Shown piece by piece: positions 42,584 to 52,518 of a stretch of 64,000 nucleotides of DNA; position 1 is the stretch's first letter, and the number at the start of each line of letters is the position of its first letter. The notes below the pieces were generated by a model. It had not been told where the DNA came from, searched no databases, and worked only from the letters and a program-made list of their open reading frames with translations. Source of the DNA: Ilyonectria destructans (lineage: Eukaryota; Ascomycota; Sordariomycetes; Hypocreales; Nectriaceae). Location of the stretch: assembly GCA_020740775.1 (NCBI GenBank), contig JAHEWK010000044.1, forward strand, positions 62,001 to 126,000. Reading direction: 5' to 3'. The position numbers and the translations under genes are program-made.

Positions 42584-43588
42584 ATGGCAAAGATAATCTC
42601 CTTACTGATAGCGTTACAGAGCACAATGCAGATCCCATCCTTCTCCCTCCACGATGGCTATATTCGACACTTGACCATTTTGCAAATGAATACGCCACTT
42701 GATGGTGGTCTGTTGCGCATAGATTACGCCGAAGAGGCCTCACCTGGGATTGTTACAATCAAAAATGCAAAAGACTCGGGTGTGATTGTCCATGGTACCA
42801 GAGTCGATCAGCATCTGAAACTAGAGCTTGTCAGCCCGACCTCTGAGATTATTGTTACAATCCGGATACCCGAAGGGGGCTCACTTGAGACTCTGGAAGT
42901 CAAAACCGTGAATTTTGACATCGCTTTTGCGCCAGGCAACTACTCAGCTACAACGGAAAGCATTCGCCTCATTTCAACGTCTGGGGATATTTCAGGAGAA
43001 TTTCCGGCCGACCACAAAGCCGAAGCAAAGCTCCATTCCCAAGCTTCCGGCCAATTCTTCGTCCAGAATACAGATGGCAATATCGAAGGCCGATTTCCTC
43101 TTCGTCATGACTGTCGACTTTGGACCACCAGCGGGTTAATCAATGTCGAGCTCCAAGCAATGCGTGGCTTTCAACAAAGCGTAGGAGCCTTATTGAATAC
43201 TCACGACGCTTCTAGAGGCAGCAGAATCGAAATTCTCAAGCCTATTGATGATGAAGTTCACGAAACTTCGGATTCATCTAAAATTGGCCTCATAACCACA
43301 CATGGATCTGGAGATATCACACTGCAATTACCGGAGGAGTGGGCAGCGTTTCAATCGTACTACATGCCACCAGTTTGCGGTCGTATAGCGGTTTACTGTG
43401 GTAAAAAAAGAGTATGCCTGCGTAAGGACTCTAGGTCACCGAGGGATATCGGCGGTCCTATGACATTTGTCAACAGTGGCCCTGGTATTCAGGCTATCGC
43501 CAGTGGCAAGGTTAAGCAGACCATCAACACTGGCAATGGTTATCAGCACAACAACGGTGTGGTCCACCACAACTACAACGTTGACTAG
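42584..43588 (+). CDS. Adhesin-like beta-repeat protein (DUF4097-type)
   Basis: A single exon of 334 residues from ATG 42584. The body alternates short beta-strand units with Gly/Asp turns (LISTSGDISGEFP, VQNTDGNIEGRFPL, LWTTSGLINVELQ, LITTHGSGDITLQLP), the pattern of DUF4097/bacterial-adhesin-like beta-helix domains that many fungal proteins carry. The first 15 residues (MAKIISLLIALQSTM) are mildly hydrophobic, but no clear cleavage site is seen. The end is rich in Asn/His/Gly (TINTGNGYQHNNGVVHHNY). The role is unknown; cell-surface or intracellular scaffold are both possible. The ORF seems intact. Confidence 0.6.
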   Translation: MAKIISLLIALQSTMQIPSFSLHDGYIRHLTILQMNTPLDGGLLRIDYAEEASPGIVTIKNAKDSGVIVHGTRVDQHLKLELVSPTSEIIVTIRIPEGGSLETLEVKTVNFDIAFAPGNYSATTESIRLISTSGDISGEFPADHKAEAKLHSQASGQFFVQNTDGNIEGRFPLRHDCRLWTTSGLINVELQAMRGFQQSVGALLNTHDASRGSRIEILKPIDDEVHETSDSSKIGLITTHGSGDITLQLPEEWAAFQSYYMPPVCGRIAVYCGKKRVCLRKDSRSPRDIGGPMTFVNSGPGIQAIASGKVKQTINTGNGYQHNNGVVHHNYNVD

Positions 43589-45798
43589 GATCGTATCATT
43601 AGCTATAGGTGTTTTTATTCAGGTACTGTAGCATATAGCCTTACCACATACTCTGCGATTTTGCAAGCCGTTCTCACGACTTTAGTTGGCTACTGAATCC
43701 ATTTTTCGTATAAGGGGGAAGCGGACGAACTAAGGGTTACAAGGTCTGATGGATGAGTTACTTTTGCAGGTAGCTTATGACCTATTTATTCAGCTGTACC
43801 TTGATTATGGATAGAGTCATAATCCCCTGCCTGTTCAGAATTGTTTTCCGGATTCACCTAAGTTCAGTTAGCATCTTAAAATTCCTAGAGATAGACTGAA
43901 GTAGCGAGCAAAATGACACCGCCTATTACATTATCTTGGTCGCATCTGCGACAGAGAAGGACATGTCCGTCTCGTTCATCCCGATACCACTCAGACGTAC
44001 AAACATAACAGTAAGCAACCTCACGGCCGAACGTCGAATCCGGTCCACCTTCGTAAATACTCTGCAGAGACATCGATAAAGCCCCAAGTGTCAAAGAGGA
44101 TTCTATGGGTGTTGGGAAGTGTAAAGATGCCGTTAGGTTGATGCGTTTACTTCAAGGATCACAACTCGGGTAAAAATACAAACGCGTTCGATGTCTCTTG
44201 CATTTATTCTTCCGAAGTGCCCGAGGGTCTTCAATTAGCATTCCATCGTCTTCGACCATGAGACGATATTCCCTTCGTGAGCCTTGTAGGTCTTTTTAGG
44301 CCATACACGCGTTAGACTATTGTGCACTACCGTCAATTGAGGATGCTATCTTAGTCTTCAGACGTATAAAACGGCCACAGTTGGATCTATAGCTTGGACG
44401 TGATCAATTCACTCAAGGTGATAGAAATTCCTCAAGGCGACATCGAGGTACCTGAACGCTGGCCTTGGCGCATTTTTTTCTCAGTGTGGGCGTTAGACAT
44501 GGTTGGCCTGCCGCGTTGCAAAGCTCATGATCTTTGCTTATCGCGAGTGATGATTATTGGCTGATCAGAAAGCCAACAAGCTAGGGGCGCATGCGCCGCA
44601 GGTGGATGACAAGGAACAAAGATAAGGGTGTGTCAGGAGAAACAGGCCACGAGAATTTCCTCTCTTCATCGGAGCCCAGAGCCGATTGCTCATAATTATT
44701 CCCTTGTGGCATCTGGCGCATTAATTCACGTGCGCAACGCCTCTTGGGACGCGCCCGACACGCGTATGGCGTCGTCAGTGGGGCCTCACCCTGCTCGCGA
44801 TCGCGTTCCCCCTGCCCCGTTTCTCACATTATGAGGTCCCGACCTCCAGCACCACATCCCAATAGCATACCTCGCTTGATTTTAGGCAAATATCGCGGTA
44901 GACCCTAGTAGGCAAGAGTATGTTGATTTGCGTAGTCCAGTGCAAGCAGAGATCTCCACAATGCACAGTCTTTGCCGTGATGTGTATAATTACCTCATAC
45001 TGTGACTGTTGAGATCCGTGTTTTAACGGATCAATGGCTATTCCGATCCATTGGTGGATGTCTTCCTATAATAGCTTCCGCTGGTTAGCGCTAAGTTTTC
45101 TTCTTCTTCAATCAATACAACACGCTCATTTCAACAGTGACAACCACAGACAGAGAGTGTCCACTGAAATTTGACCACATCTTTCTTTCACTCATTGATT
45201 CAGCGACGCGATTGTTGATCTACCCCAGTGGAGCGAATTCACTGGGTTATGGCATATAAGGCTAGAATGAAAGCGATAAATCACAAGGTGTGCAAGTACT
45301 TGGTGGACTTGGAAGTTCAATTGACCCGTGGACGGAGGCCTCACGCGCCTTTCCATGCATGCCATGCACGCCCAATGCAGTTGTCAGGCACAGCTCGTCA
45401 CTTTAACCGCACTATCCAATACTAACTGAGTGGGTTGAGACTCCGAGATCGAATCTAGTCTCTAGATCAAGCGACCGTTGGAGCAATAATAGGCGACACT
45501 GGCGTCTTGAGACTAACAACCCGAATAGGAAATGTACGCGACACATCACATCATCAACCCAAACGAACCGGTTAACAGGCAAAGATAGGACCAAGTAGAC
45601 ATTGCCCTGGGTAATCATTTCACGGGGTTCTATAGTCAACCTACCACCTGCTCAACATGAACATAAAGGGGTATAGGCAAGAGTTTGAATACGAAAACAA
45701 ACGGTGACATTATATTTTATGAACAAACAACAATATACTATATGTTTCAACATGTACATATGTCATGAATGGCCCAGTTTTGGACCATGTCGCGGTTC
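43589..45798. other. Gene-poor stretch with one solo LTR
   Basis: About 2.2 kb without a supported gene. Its only recognisable feature is the 130-bp LTR at 45007-45136. Short frames near 43885-44094 and 44628-44834 give no family signal. Confidence 0.45.
45007..45136 (+). repeat. 130-bp solo LTR, second copy, with 5-bp target duplication
   Basis: It has the same TGTTGAGATCC...TTTCAACA sequence as 24067-24195, with a single extra A after GCGCTA. GTGAC lies immediately on both sides (45002-45006, 45137-45141). The near identity of two unlinked copies implies recent activity of the parent retrotransposon. Confidence 0.93.
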
Positions 45799-46260
45799 TC
45801 ATTCATCGAGCTTCCTCTTCTTCCGCGTCCCACTGGATGACTGCCAATCACGAATTGTGAAAGCCTCTAATTGGTTCCGCAGGTCGGAAACATGGTTGTT
45901 TAATCGTAAATTTTCCTTTTCTAGCTCTTGCACGCTCTGGTCTAGGGCAACAATGTGAAAGCGTGGTGTCTTGATGGTACAATCCCTTTCATACAACTGG
46001 TTCATTCTTCCGGTAAGGATTTCCGCCATCGCTCGTTTATGTGAGTCAAGCTGCATCTCTAAAATCCCTATGCGGGTTTCTTGGTCGTCATCGCTTGATT
46101 CAATTTCGAGCATGGAATTTTTGCGCTTATCATTCCGGCCATTGCCATCGTTCATTTCCGCTTGGGGAAACAAGTCCTGGAAGAACCTTGACCTTGGTGG
46201 ATGAATGGGGAGATCCATTTGCTCGCAGGGCTCTATAATAGCATTAACTTCTAGAGACAT
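45799..46260 (-). CDS. Small acidic/coiled-coil orphan protein (153 aa)
   Basis: ATG 46260. The N terminus is Pro-rich (MSLEVNAIIEPCEQ, then PIHPPRSRFF). Residues about 55-85 and 105-135 look like coiled coil (IGILEMQLDSHKRAMAEIL; LDQSVQELEKENLRLNNHV), and the C terminus has a KKRKLDE basic stretch that could be a nuclear localisation signal. No known domain. A small bZIP-like or structural nuclear protein is possible, but no basic DNA-binding region precedes the heptads. Unknown. Confidence 0.5.
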   Translation of the reverse strand: MSLEVNAIIEPCEQMDLPIHPPRSRFFQDLFPQAEMNDGNGRNDKRKNSMLEIESSDDDQETRIGILEMQLDSHKRAMAEILTGRMNQLYERDCTIKTPRFHIVALDQSVQELEKENLRLNNHVSDLRNQLEAFTIRDWQSSSGTRKKRKLDE

Positions 46261-47742
46261 GATATATGACGATCAAGGGATTGGTAAGAATGCCCTGCTA
46301 CCCTCCGTGGTTCTCATAATATCAAGAGTCGGATCAAGGTATTTATCTTACGTTCCTACTGTAGCGGCTGAAATCAAGTTCCGCTTTTGGTTACGAAAGT
46401 CCCCAAACCAAAGTCCATTTCTGACAATTGTGACTGATCATACAACGCGGATTTCTGGATTCACGGTCTACGAACTCATCCCTAGCCGGTTAGACGAGTA
46501 CCCCCGCCGGCACTGGCCGCATGCGCTTCCTCACCAAGACGGCCGCTATTCCCCTCGCCGCGCATGACCTCTCAACCGCGGTGCTGGGAGGTCCAATGCG
46601 CACGTCCAGCTTCATGCTGTAGGCTATACCCACATGCATATGATGAGAGGCCGTTATAGACTATTAGAGCTTGGTATGGAAGGTATCGAGGATATGCCTG
46701 GTCTATCTAACTGAGCCACAGTTGTCTGAAAATTGAATATTTGCTCTCCTGGCCAAAAAGCTACAGTAATACACCCTTAGCTCAAATAGAGCAAGGAGAT
46801 ACTCTTCACCGATCCACAGATCTTCGATCACGGGTCCACTAGGCCCCCGTCCATCCGGGAATCGCCAGAAACAAACAAACCAACCGACTAGCAAAGGCCG
46901 CCGCCGAGCTCCTATCAACATATGAGATTAAAAACTCACAACTGCGCATGGGACGAATGGTTTAGGGGAAGTAAGCAGAATATATTTAGTGCTCCTAGAC
47001 TGGTAGCGCCAAAATCTCTTGCAAAATTAATTGTTGCCCAGAAGACGATAATTATAATAGAAAGGTAGGATTGGATGGTAGAGATTATCTTCCTAATTCT
47101 ATCTACTTATATCCCGTCACTGTCTGTTGCGGGATCACTCTGTCGCTAAGCCACTAACGGGGACACGGGCGGGGTTGGGTACAAGGTCATTGGACAACAT
47201 GAGGAATAGCTAGAGGAAGCAGCAGATTCTCTGCCCTTAAATACAGTGTCTGCATTCCCAACAGTCCTCCTGGCAACCTCATTACCTCGGTCAGTCGTGT
47301 GCTAGAGCCGGCTTGCTACGAATGCGATGTCTTGTATCGCAGCAACACTGTTTAACACCTAATGGCTCAGGAGCTACTTCACGAGGCAGCAAACCGAGGG
47401 TAAGGTAAGGTAGTAAACAATAGAATAAAAAAACTCGAACCCAAATTAAAAAAGAATTATTTAATAAAAAAAATTAAAAAAATTCAACGAATCTATAGCC
47501 AAGTTCCCGATCCACTTGCCCCCTCTTCTGGCCACGGCAGGACTTAACACCGTACATCATAGACTCATAGATCCATACCGAAACATCCCACGCCCCCGGA
47601 CACCCCCGGCACACCCCCCGCTGCCACGCATCCCAACCCCCACCACGCCGTCTCCTTCTCAGTTGTCGCCATCAACAGAAAATTATGGATAAATTCCATG
47701 GCCATAGCTATGACAAATTGGACAGATGTAGTAATATACAGG
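46261..47742. other. Gene-poor spacer
   Basis: No supported gene. A TAAGGTAAGGTA motif near 47401 is the inverse of the TTACC tail repeats of LINE B, but no LINE body adjoins it. AT-rich A-runs follow at 47425-47485. Confidence 0.4.
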
Positions 47743-48213
47743 CTAAAGCCGTCTGCTTTCATCAGCCCGCAATGGAGCTCCCGCTTCATTTGGATCCATT
47801 GGAAGCCCAGGGGAATATTCTCCCGGGTAGCACGATGACGATGCCATTGCAGATGTCGCCCCTTGTTGGAAAGGCATCGAAATGGTTGGATTCATCTGCA
47901 GTTCCCTCGGTAACCCTCGGGGTTGACCTGAATTCAACGAGATGATGCTGCTTGTCAATGACTTGATCAATTCGTCTTGCGTATCAATCACCCGTTTATG
48001 TATAATTTCATATGAGCCCAATCGATCTCGTTCATTGTAGAGATCTTGAATTTGCCGCCTCAGCTCTCTATTTTCGGCGTCCAATCTGTCTCCATGATGC
48101 ATCCGCTGTCGTATTTGCTCAAGGCAATCTTCCGAGATGAAACTGCCCCCGCTGGGTGTCTCTTGCTGTATTGTCGACATCGCAACTTGGAAGGATTTGG
48201 GGTTTGGCTGCAT
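47743..48213 (-). CDS. Small coiled-coil orphan protein (about 156 aa)
   Basis: The first ATG of the frame is at 48213 (MQPNPKSFQVAM), and a second Met nine codons later could also start. The centre has a helical, heptad-like part (LDAENRELRRQIQDLYNERDRL) followed by a Gly/Pro/Ser-rich tail (SSCYPGEYSPGLP). No recognised domain. It resembles the genes at 9989 and 45799 in size and layout but not clearly in sequence. Confidence 0.45.
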   Translation of the reverse strand: MQPNPKSFQVAMSTIQQETPSGGSFISEDCLEQIRQRMHHGDRLDAENRELRRQIQDLYNERDRLGSYEIIHKRVIDTQDELIKSLTSSIISLNSGQPRGLPRELQMNPTISMPFQQGATSAMASSSCYPGEYSPGLPMDPNEAGAPLRADESRRL

Positions 48214-48654
48214 TAAAAACACCCGGGACCGTCATATCTGAGAGGCACATATGAGTTATTTGTAGTTCGAGTTAGGATCTGAGCCGCTCAAATGATCGAC
48301 GTGACCTCTAGCGTTATCAAATTAATATCCAGAGCATACCACTTTGGGCCTCCCGTCGACGCGGGTATTGACAAGTTGGTGTGCTTTAATGTGACGCACA
48401 CAATGCGGTTCTTTTCGTCCGCATGCGGCATAGTTTGAACGAGTTTCGTCACTGGAACACACTCATATCAAGAGTTATTTTTCACGACATGAAGCTCGGC
48501 CGTTAAATCTTGGCCGGCCCTGTGGAGGAACGATACTTGACCATATTGCCTGATTGAGAATTACCTTTACCTCCTCTCACGCGAATGCTGATGGGAGATT
48601 TAGTTACGAATAACGATCGACCAAGCCACCTTGCCTCTTTCTAGATTCAAGAGT
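48214..48654. other. Divergent spacer between two orphan genes
   Basis: About 440 bases with no ORF or repeat recognised. It probably contains both promoters. Confidence 0.4.
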
Positions 48655-49530
48655 ATGGAAAGTGTAAACTTGGACAAATTCCGCAGCACAGAACAAATTC
48701 CACCGCCAATCCCACCTCGCTCACCTACTCGCCCAAGGTTGAATTCGATTCGCACATCGCTGAGGTTTCATATCAATGACCTTCTTAATATCTTCAGCGG
48801 GGACCCCGAAAATGATGCACCACCTACCGAAAGTTCTAATCCTAGACTTTCCACCCAATACGAGTTCGATAGCTTGGTGAATTTCGTGGGAAAGCAAGAT
48901 GTCTCCAGCTCGGCTCCTTCGTCACCGTCCTCGCCGAGAAAAACCAGCGGTGCCACTTCGAAGAGAAATAGAGTCGAACAGCAAAAGTCTATAAATACAT
49001 TTCCACCTTACAGCCATCCTCTACGACGATATTCACTCCCCAAAAATAGTAGATACGACCAATATCTTGGCGAAGATCAATATTCTCCCAAGAGGTTTGC
49101 CGACAGTCCTGGGCCCAGCAAACATCCTCTCCCACCATCAAGAGATTTCACAGACGGAGGGTACTCTCCGTCCGGTCCTGGTTTAACATCTAGCCCAGGT
49201 GACCCCGTTTTGCTTCAACGGCCTTTCCATGATAGTAATTTTTATACCCGGCACTATCAAGCACCAGCAAATAATCAACAGCCCTATCAACAACCGCTGA
49301 TCGCAGATCATGCAACAAAGAGCTATTTTGATTCATATTCTGAAGATGATTCGATCTCAATTCCATGTATTGCACGTAAACCGAAATGGGTACGAAAGAC
49401 CAAAAATGCGTTGACTTGGTTGAAAGAGGCTTTCCGTCTTAGTCAAGAAGAGAAGGCATTATTCAAAGCACGCAGGAGTATGAGGTATAGTGATATGTAC
49501 AATCAGAGTCCGTATCACTCTTATCCCTAA
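48655..49530 (+). CDS. Proline/serine-rich hypothetical protein (291 aa)
   Basis: The first ATG of the frame is at 48655 (MESVNLDKFRSTEQ). The protein is rich in Pro, Ser, Arg and Tyr with SH3-ligand-like PPPIPPRSPTRP near residue 20, SSAPSSPSSPRK near 95, and many SP sites. The C-terminal 60 residues are more ordered (WVRKTKNALTWLKEAFRLSQ). There is no signal peptide or membrane segment. It looks intrinsically disordered and possibly phosphorylated. No family was recognised. Confidence 0.5.
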   Translation: MESVNLDKFRSTEQIPPPIPPRSPTRPRLNSIRTSLRFHINDLLNIFSGDPENDAPPTESSNPRLSTQYEFDSLVNFVGKQDVSSSAPSSPSSPRKTSGATSKRNRVEQQKSINTFPPYSHPLRRYSLPKNSRYDQYLGEDQYSPKRFADSPGPSKHPLPPSRDFTDGGYSPSGPGLTSSPGDPVLLQRPFHDSNFYTRHYQAPANNQQPYQQPLIADHATKSYFDSYSEDDSISIPCIARKPKWVRKTKNALTWLKEAFRLSQEEKALFKARRSMRYSDMYNQSPYHSYP

Positions 49531-50222
49531 CAGAAGAGTGCTCAATAATAAGGCCTTCATCATAGTCTTCCAGTACTAGTCTGCGAATGCCTTTTCAATC
49601 CCGTCGCCCCATGCCACATCACGTCGAGAGAGCAAAAAGGAGCTCTGTCTTAATAATATTTTGTAAGGCTCTCAAATCTCTTGGAGCTCATGTAATCTGG
49701 CCCACTGACGATGAAATCTTTTAGGTCCCTTATTACGATCTTTAGCTATCGCATCCAGGGATCCTTAGCTGCCCTGACTAGCCAATATTACCTTCTCAGA
49801 CCCCTGTTGCTTGAACCTCTTTGACAAGACTAGACCTTCGGTCTAGGCCTTGTCCCTATTTTCTTATTTGCCCTACTTGCCCTATTTATCCGATCCTATT
49901 TTTCCAAGCAGCGTTAGTCTGTTCCCTACAGAAACAGGCCTCCCTCTTCTCTTCAATAATACTCTATATAACACCATCATTTAGACGACTTATTAGCTAG
50001 GAATCAAGATCTTCTCTATGCTCCCTTCCCACCTGTAGTTGTGATATTAGCGCAAGAAATTGGATTAATCATGGATCGAGTGTTATTGATTTTTTCCTCT
50101 TTCTAGACTCCTGAGGACTGTAGCCAATTATAGAATTGTAGCCGAGGAATATGTCACCTAGCTAGTGACTTAGATCGTTCGAGTTAAGGAAGGAATCCGT
50201 TTGAGCTAGGCTAGGTATGTAC
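49531..50222. other. Spacer upstream of a transposase remnant
   Basis: Non-coding. A CTAGACC-TTCG-GTCTAG hairpin near 49829 (perfect 7-bp stem) is the only structure noted. The right part may belong to the decayed DNA transposon. Confidence 0.4.
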
Positions 50223-50528
50223 AATATCCGTGCATTGAAGGTATTCGAGGGTTTTCTCGAACGTCTATTTCCGTATTGTGGTAGACACACCGAGCCAAGA
50301 TCTGTCATATTCATGGAGAATGCTTCATTCCACTTCTTCTCTCCTAGGATGAAGTAGATATTCGCCAGCGCAGTCGTAATAGTAGAATACCAACCACCGT
50401 ATTCGCCAGATTTGAACCCGATCGAGTATTTCTTCGGCTCAGTCAAGAATCGCGTTAGGAAGAGATCCCAGGAGGATGAAGATCTTATCCAGTGCAACCT
50501 CAAGCCGTATATACAAATGAATTGTTAA
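50223..50528 (+). pseudogene. Tc1/mariner-type DDE transposase fragment
   Basis: A plus-strand frame reads ALKVFEGFLERLFPYCG, VIFMENASFHFFSPRMK, a TAG at 50355-50357, then VEYQPPYSPDLNPIEYFF and GSVKNRVRKRSQEDE to a stop at 50526. These are the second and third catalytic blocks of the DDE_3-type transposases. The catalytic Asp of the first block reads Glu (MENAS for MDNAS). The N-terminal half is absent and no TIRs were found. Confidence 0.78.
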
Positions 50529-51022
50529 GCAGGACGACAAAATTGCAAGGGGGCACTTTAGAAAGGCCTAGATCTCATGTTAAAGAAAATCTAGAGTACG
50601 GTAGAAGAACGTCTGCAACCATCTATTGTGTGCACTTTGCCTTATCGCGCTGCTTTACCCATGACCCAACGTCGTAAACATAACGCCACGCAACGCCGTC
50701 CAGTATGCCATGCTTTTTGTCGAAACTACCGAGGCCTCCAACAGATGCCAGAGTATGTGGCCAAAACAGGCGCAAAATAATATATCCTGGAACAGGGACC
50801 AAAACAATAGGTCCCAAAACAGGGCTTATGGGGACCTCAATAACTTCCAAAATAGGCATACTGCCTATTGAGGCAAACTTCTCCCCGATCAAGGTGGCAT
50901 CCCCATTGATGACGGACTTTTAGTATAATAATGGTCGTAGCAATACCCTCCAACTTATATCATGCGATTCATCCTCATCATCTTACTGATCACACCCTCA
51001 GCACCACTACTGCTTGCTAGCC
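50529..51022. other. Spacer and promoter of the HMG-CoA reductase-like gene
   Basis: About 500 bases. It contains GGGACC/GGTCCC-type short repeats around 50793-50840 (ACAGGGACCAAAACAATAGG and near copies). No ORF of note. Confidence 0.4.
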
Positions 51023-52174
51023 ATGGCTTTATCCAAACTTCACGGGACTGAGAGCGCCCGCTCGATCCTCAGTGGTCTAGAGTTGCCAAACACTCGCCAG
51101 AAAAGCGAAGATATCAAAGATATCCGTATTGAAAACTGCATCGGCTTCTGTAAAGTGCCCATCGGCATTGCAGGGCCGTTACATATAACGAGCACGGACA
51201 TCGAAAGCAACTTCTACGCACCACTAGCGACCTACGAAGCAACCCTCATCGCTAGTTGCTCCCGTGGCTGTAAGGCCTTTAACTCATCTGGAGGAATTCA
51301 CTTCGAAATTCTCGGAAATGGTATGTCTCGGGCTCCTGTGTTTCTCTTCAAAGACCCAAGCCACGCAGTAGCCTTCGCTCGAGCCCTCCCGGATTTTCGA
51401 AACGAGTTTTCTCAGTGGGCGGAGTCTACGAGCAGTCACGTACGTCTCCAGGAAATAAGACCCACTATCATCGGGTCACAGGTCCACGTTTTTTGCACCT
51501 ACCACTGCGGAGGGGCTGCTGGACAGAACATGGTCACGAAGGCTACGCAGTATGCTTGTGACATGCTCCGAAACCGCTATGCGAGCAAGTTCTCGATCCA
51601 GGGCTTCTTTGTTGAGGGCCAAATGGCATCTGACAAAAAGCCCTCGTGGGGACATGTCAAAACCGCAAGGGGTGTGGAAGTACTCGCTTGGGGAACGATC
51701 ACGCCATCAGCTTGTCAGGCAATTTTTGGGTGCAGCACAGAGAGCCTATATCTAGCTCAGCAGACCCTCAAAGAAGGGGGGATCCGAAATGGTCAATTTG
51801 GTTCAAACATCAACACGGCGAATATCATAGCGGCGATGTTCATATCGACAGGTCAGGATCCAGCAAGCACGGCAGAAGCAGCCTGGAGTCATTTGACTTC
51901 AGAGTTCGATCAGAAGACCGGCGTATTGACAATGACTGTCTACTTTCCTTCTTTGCCTGTCGGGACCGTTGGTGGTGGAACCGGGTATCCAACACAAAAG
52001 GAGGCCCTCGGCATGCTCAAATGCGCCGCCCCTGACATGAAGAATCGGCTCGCTGGGATAATAGCCTCTTTCTCTCTCGCTCTCGATGCTAGTACAAGCG
52101 CTGCTATTGCGAACGACACCTTCACAGAGAGTCATATGCTGCTGGCTCGAGGTGAGACAATTTCAAAGCTGTGA
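51023..52174 (+). CDS. Soluble HMG-CoA reductase-like enzyme with C-terminal SKL
   Basis: A single exon of 383 residues from ATG 51023, in a strong initiation context (GCCATGG). The whole protein corresponds to the catalytic domain of class I HMG-CoA reductase, with no membrane spans or sterol-sensing domain. Visible motifs are ENCIGFCKVPIGIAGPL, PLATYEATLIASCSRGCKA (catalytic Glu), MASDKKPSW (catalytic Lys), STGQDPAS (catalytic Asp) and ESHMLLAR (catalytic His). The cofactor motif usually written DAMGMN reads GGAAGQN here. HMG-CoA reductase makes mevalonate from HMG-CoA with two NADPH. The last residues ISKL are a canonical peroxisomal PTS1. It may be a specialised paralogue for a terpenoid or a detoxification route. 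No biosynthetic cluster is visible beside it. Confidence 0.88.
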   Translation: MALSKLHGTESARSILSGLELPNTRQKSEDIKDIRIENCIGFCKVPIGIAGPLHITSTDIESNFYAPLATYEATLIASCSRGCKAFNSSGGIHFEILGNGMSRAPVFLFKDPSHAVAFARALPDFRNEFSQWAESTSSHVRLQEIRPTIIGSQVHVFCTYHCGGAAGQNMVTKATQYACDMLRNRYASKFSIQGFFVEGQMASDKKPSWGHVKTARGVEVLAWGTITPSACQAIFGCSTESLYLAQQTLKEGGIRNGQFGSNINTANIIAAMFISTGQDPASTAEAAWSHLTSEFDQKTGVLTMTVYFPSLPVGTVGGGTGYPTQKEALGMLKCAAPDMKNRLAGIIASFSLALDASTSAAIANDTFTESHMLLARGETISKL

Positions 52175-52299
52175 GAAATTTCTGAACATGCTATAAGATA
52201 GGCCTTCTATCAATTAAAAGTGCGACAAATTGTAGTCTTTTCTAACTTGCCAGGAGGAGAGGACAGATATTCTTACTGTACTTAGATTATATAGTTTAC

Positions 52300-52434
52300 C
52301 CCACACACACACAATTTATTACGCCCGGTGGCTTACAACCAATAGGGCACTAGTTGCTATTGTACATATCCGTTCCCCGGCTTTGTCATAATCTCATAAA
52401 AGCCCATCTAGCGTCTAATTTTTGTTAATGCGCC
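52300..52434 (-). mobile_element. 5'-truncated LINE A-type 3' end
   Basis: On the minus strand this aligns with the last ~130 bases of LINE A (TTAGACGCT, GAGATTATGACAAAG, AACTAGTGCCCTATTGGTT, ACCGGGCG-AATAAATT) and ends in the same GT repeat, here (GT)5-6. It is a typical dead-on-arrival insertion. No long target duplication was identified. Confidence 0.85.
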
Positions 52435-52518
52435 TCCGTTTTCAATCTTTCCGTGTTCTTGTGGGTATTTGTATTACGAAGACGTCTGCCACGTGAAATT
52501 TATACAATCCACACAGCC

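Noticed and set aside
47395..47415. TAAGGTAAGGTA as the tail of an inverted LINE
   Set aside because: No LINE 3' UTR sequence (TTTATTTCGCCC) lies next to it.
50162..50503. 113-codon minus-strand ORF
   Set aside because: It is the reverse of the transposase remnant, whose plus-strand reading has clear DDE motifs.
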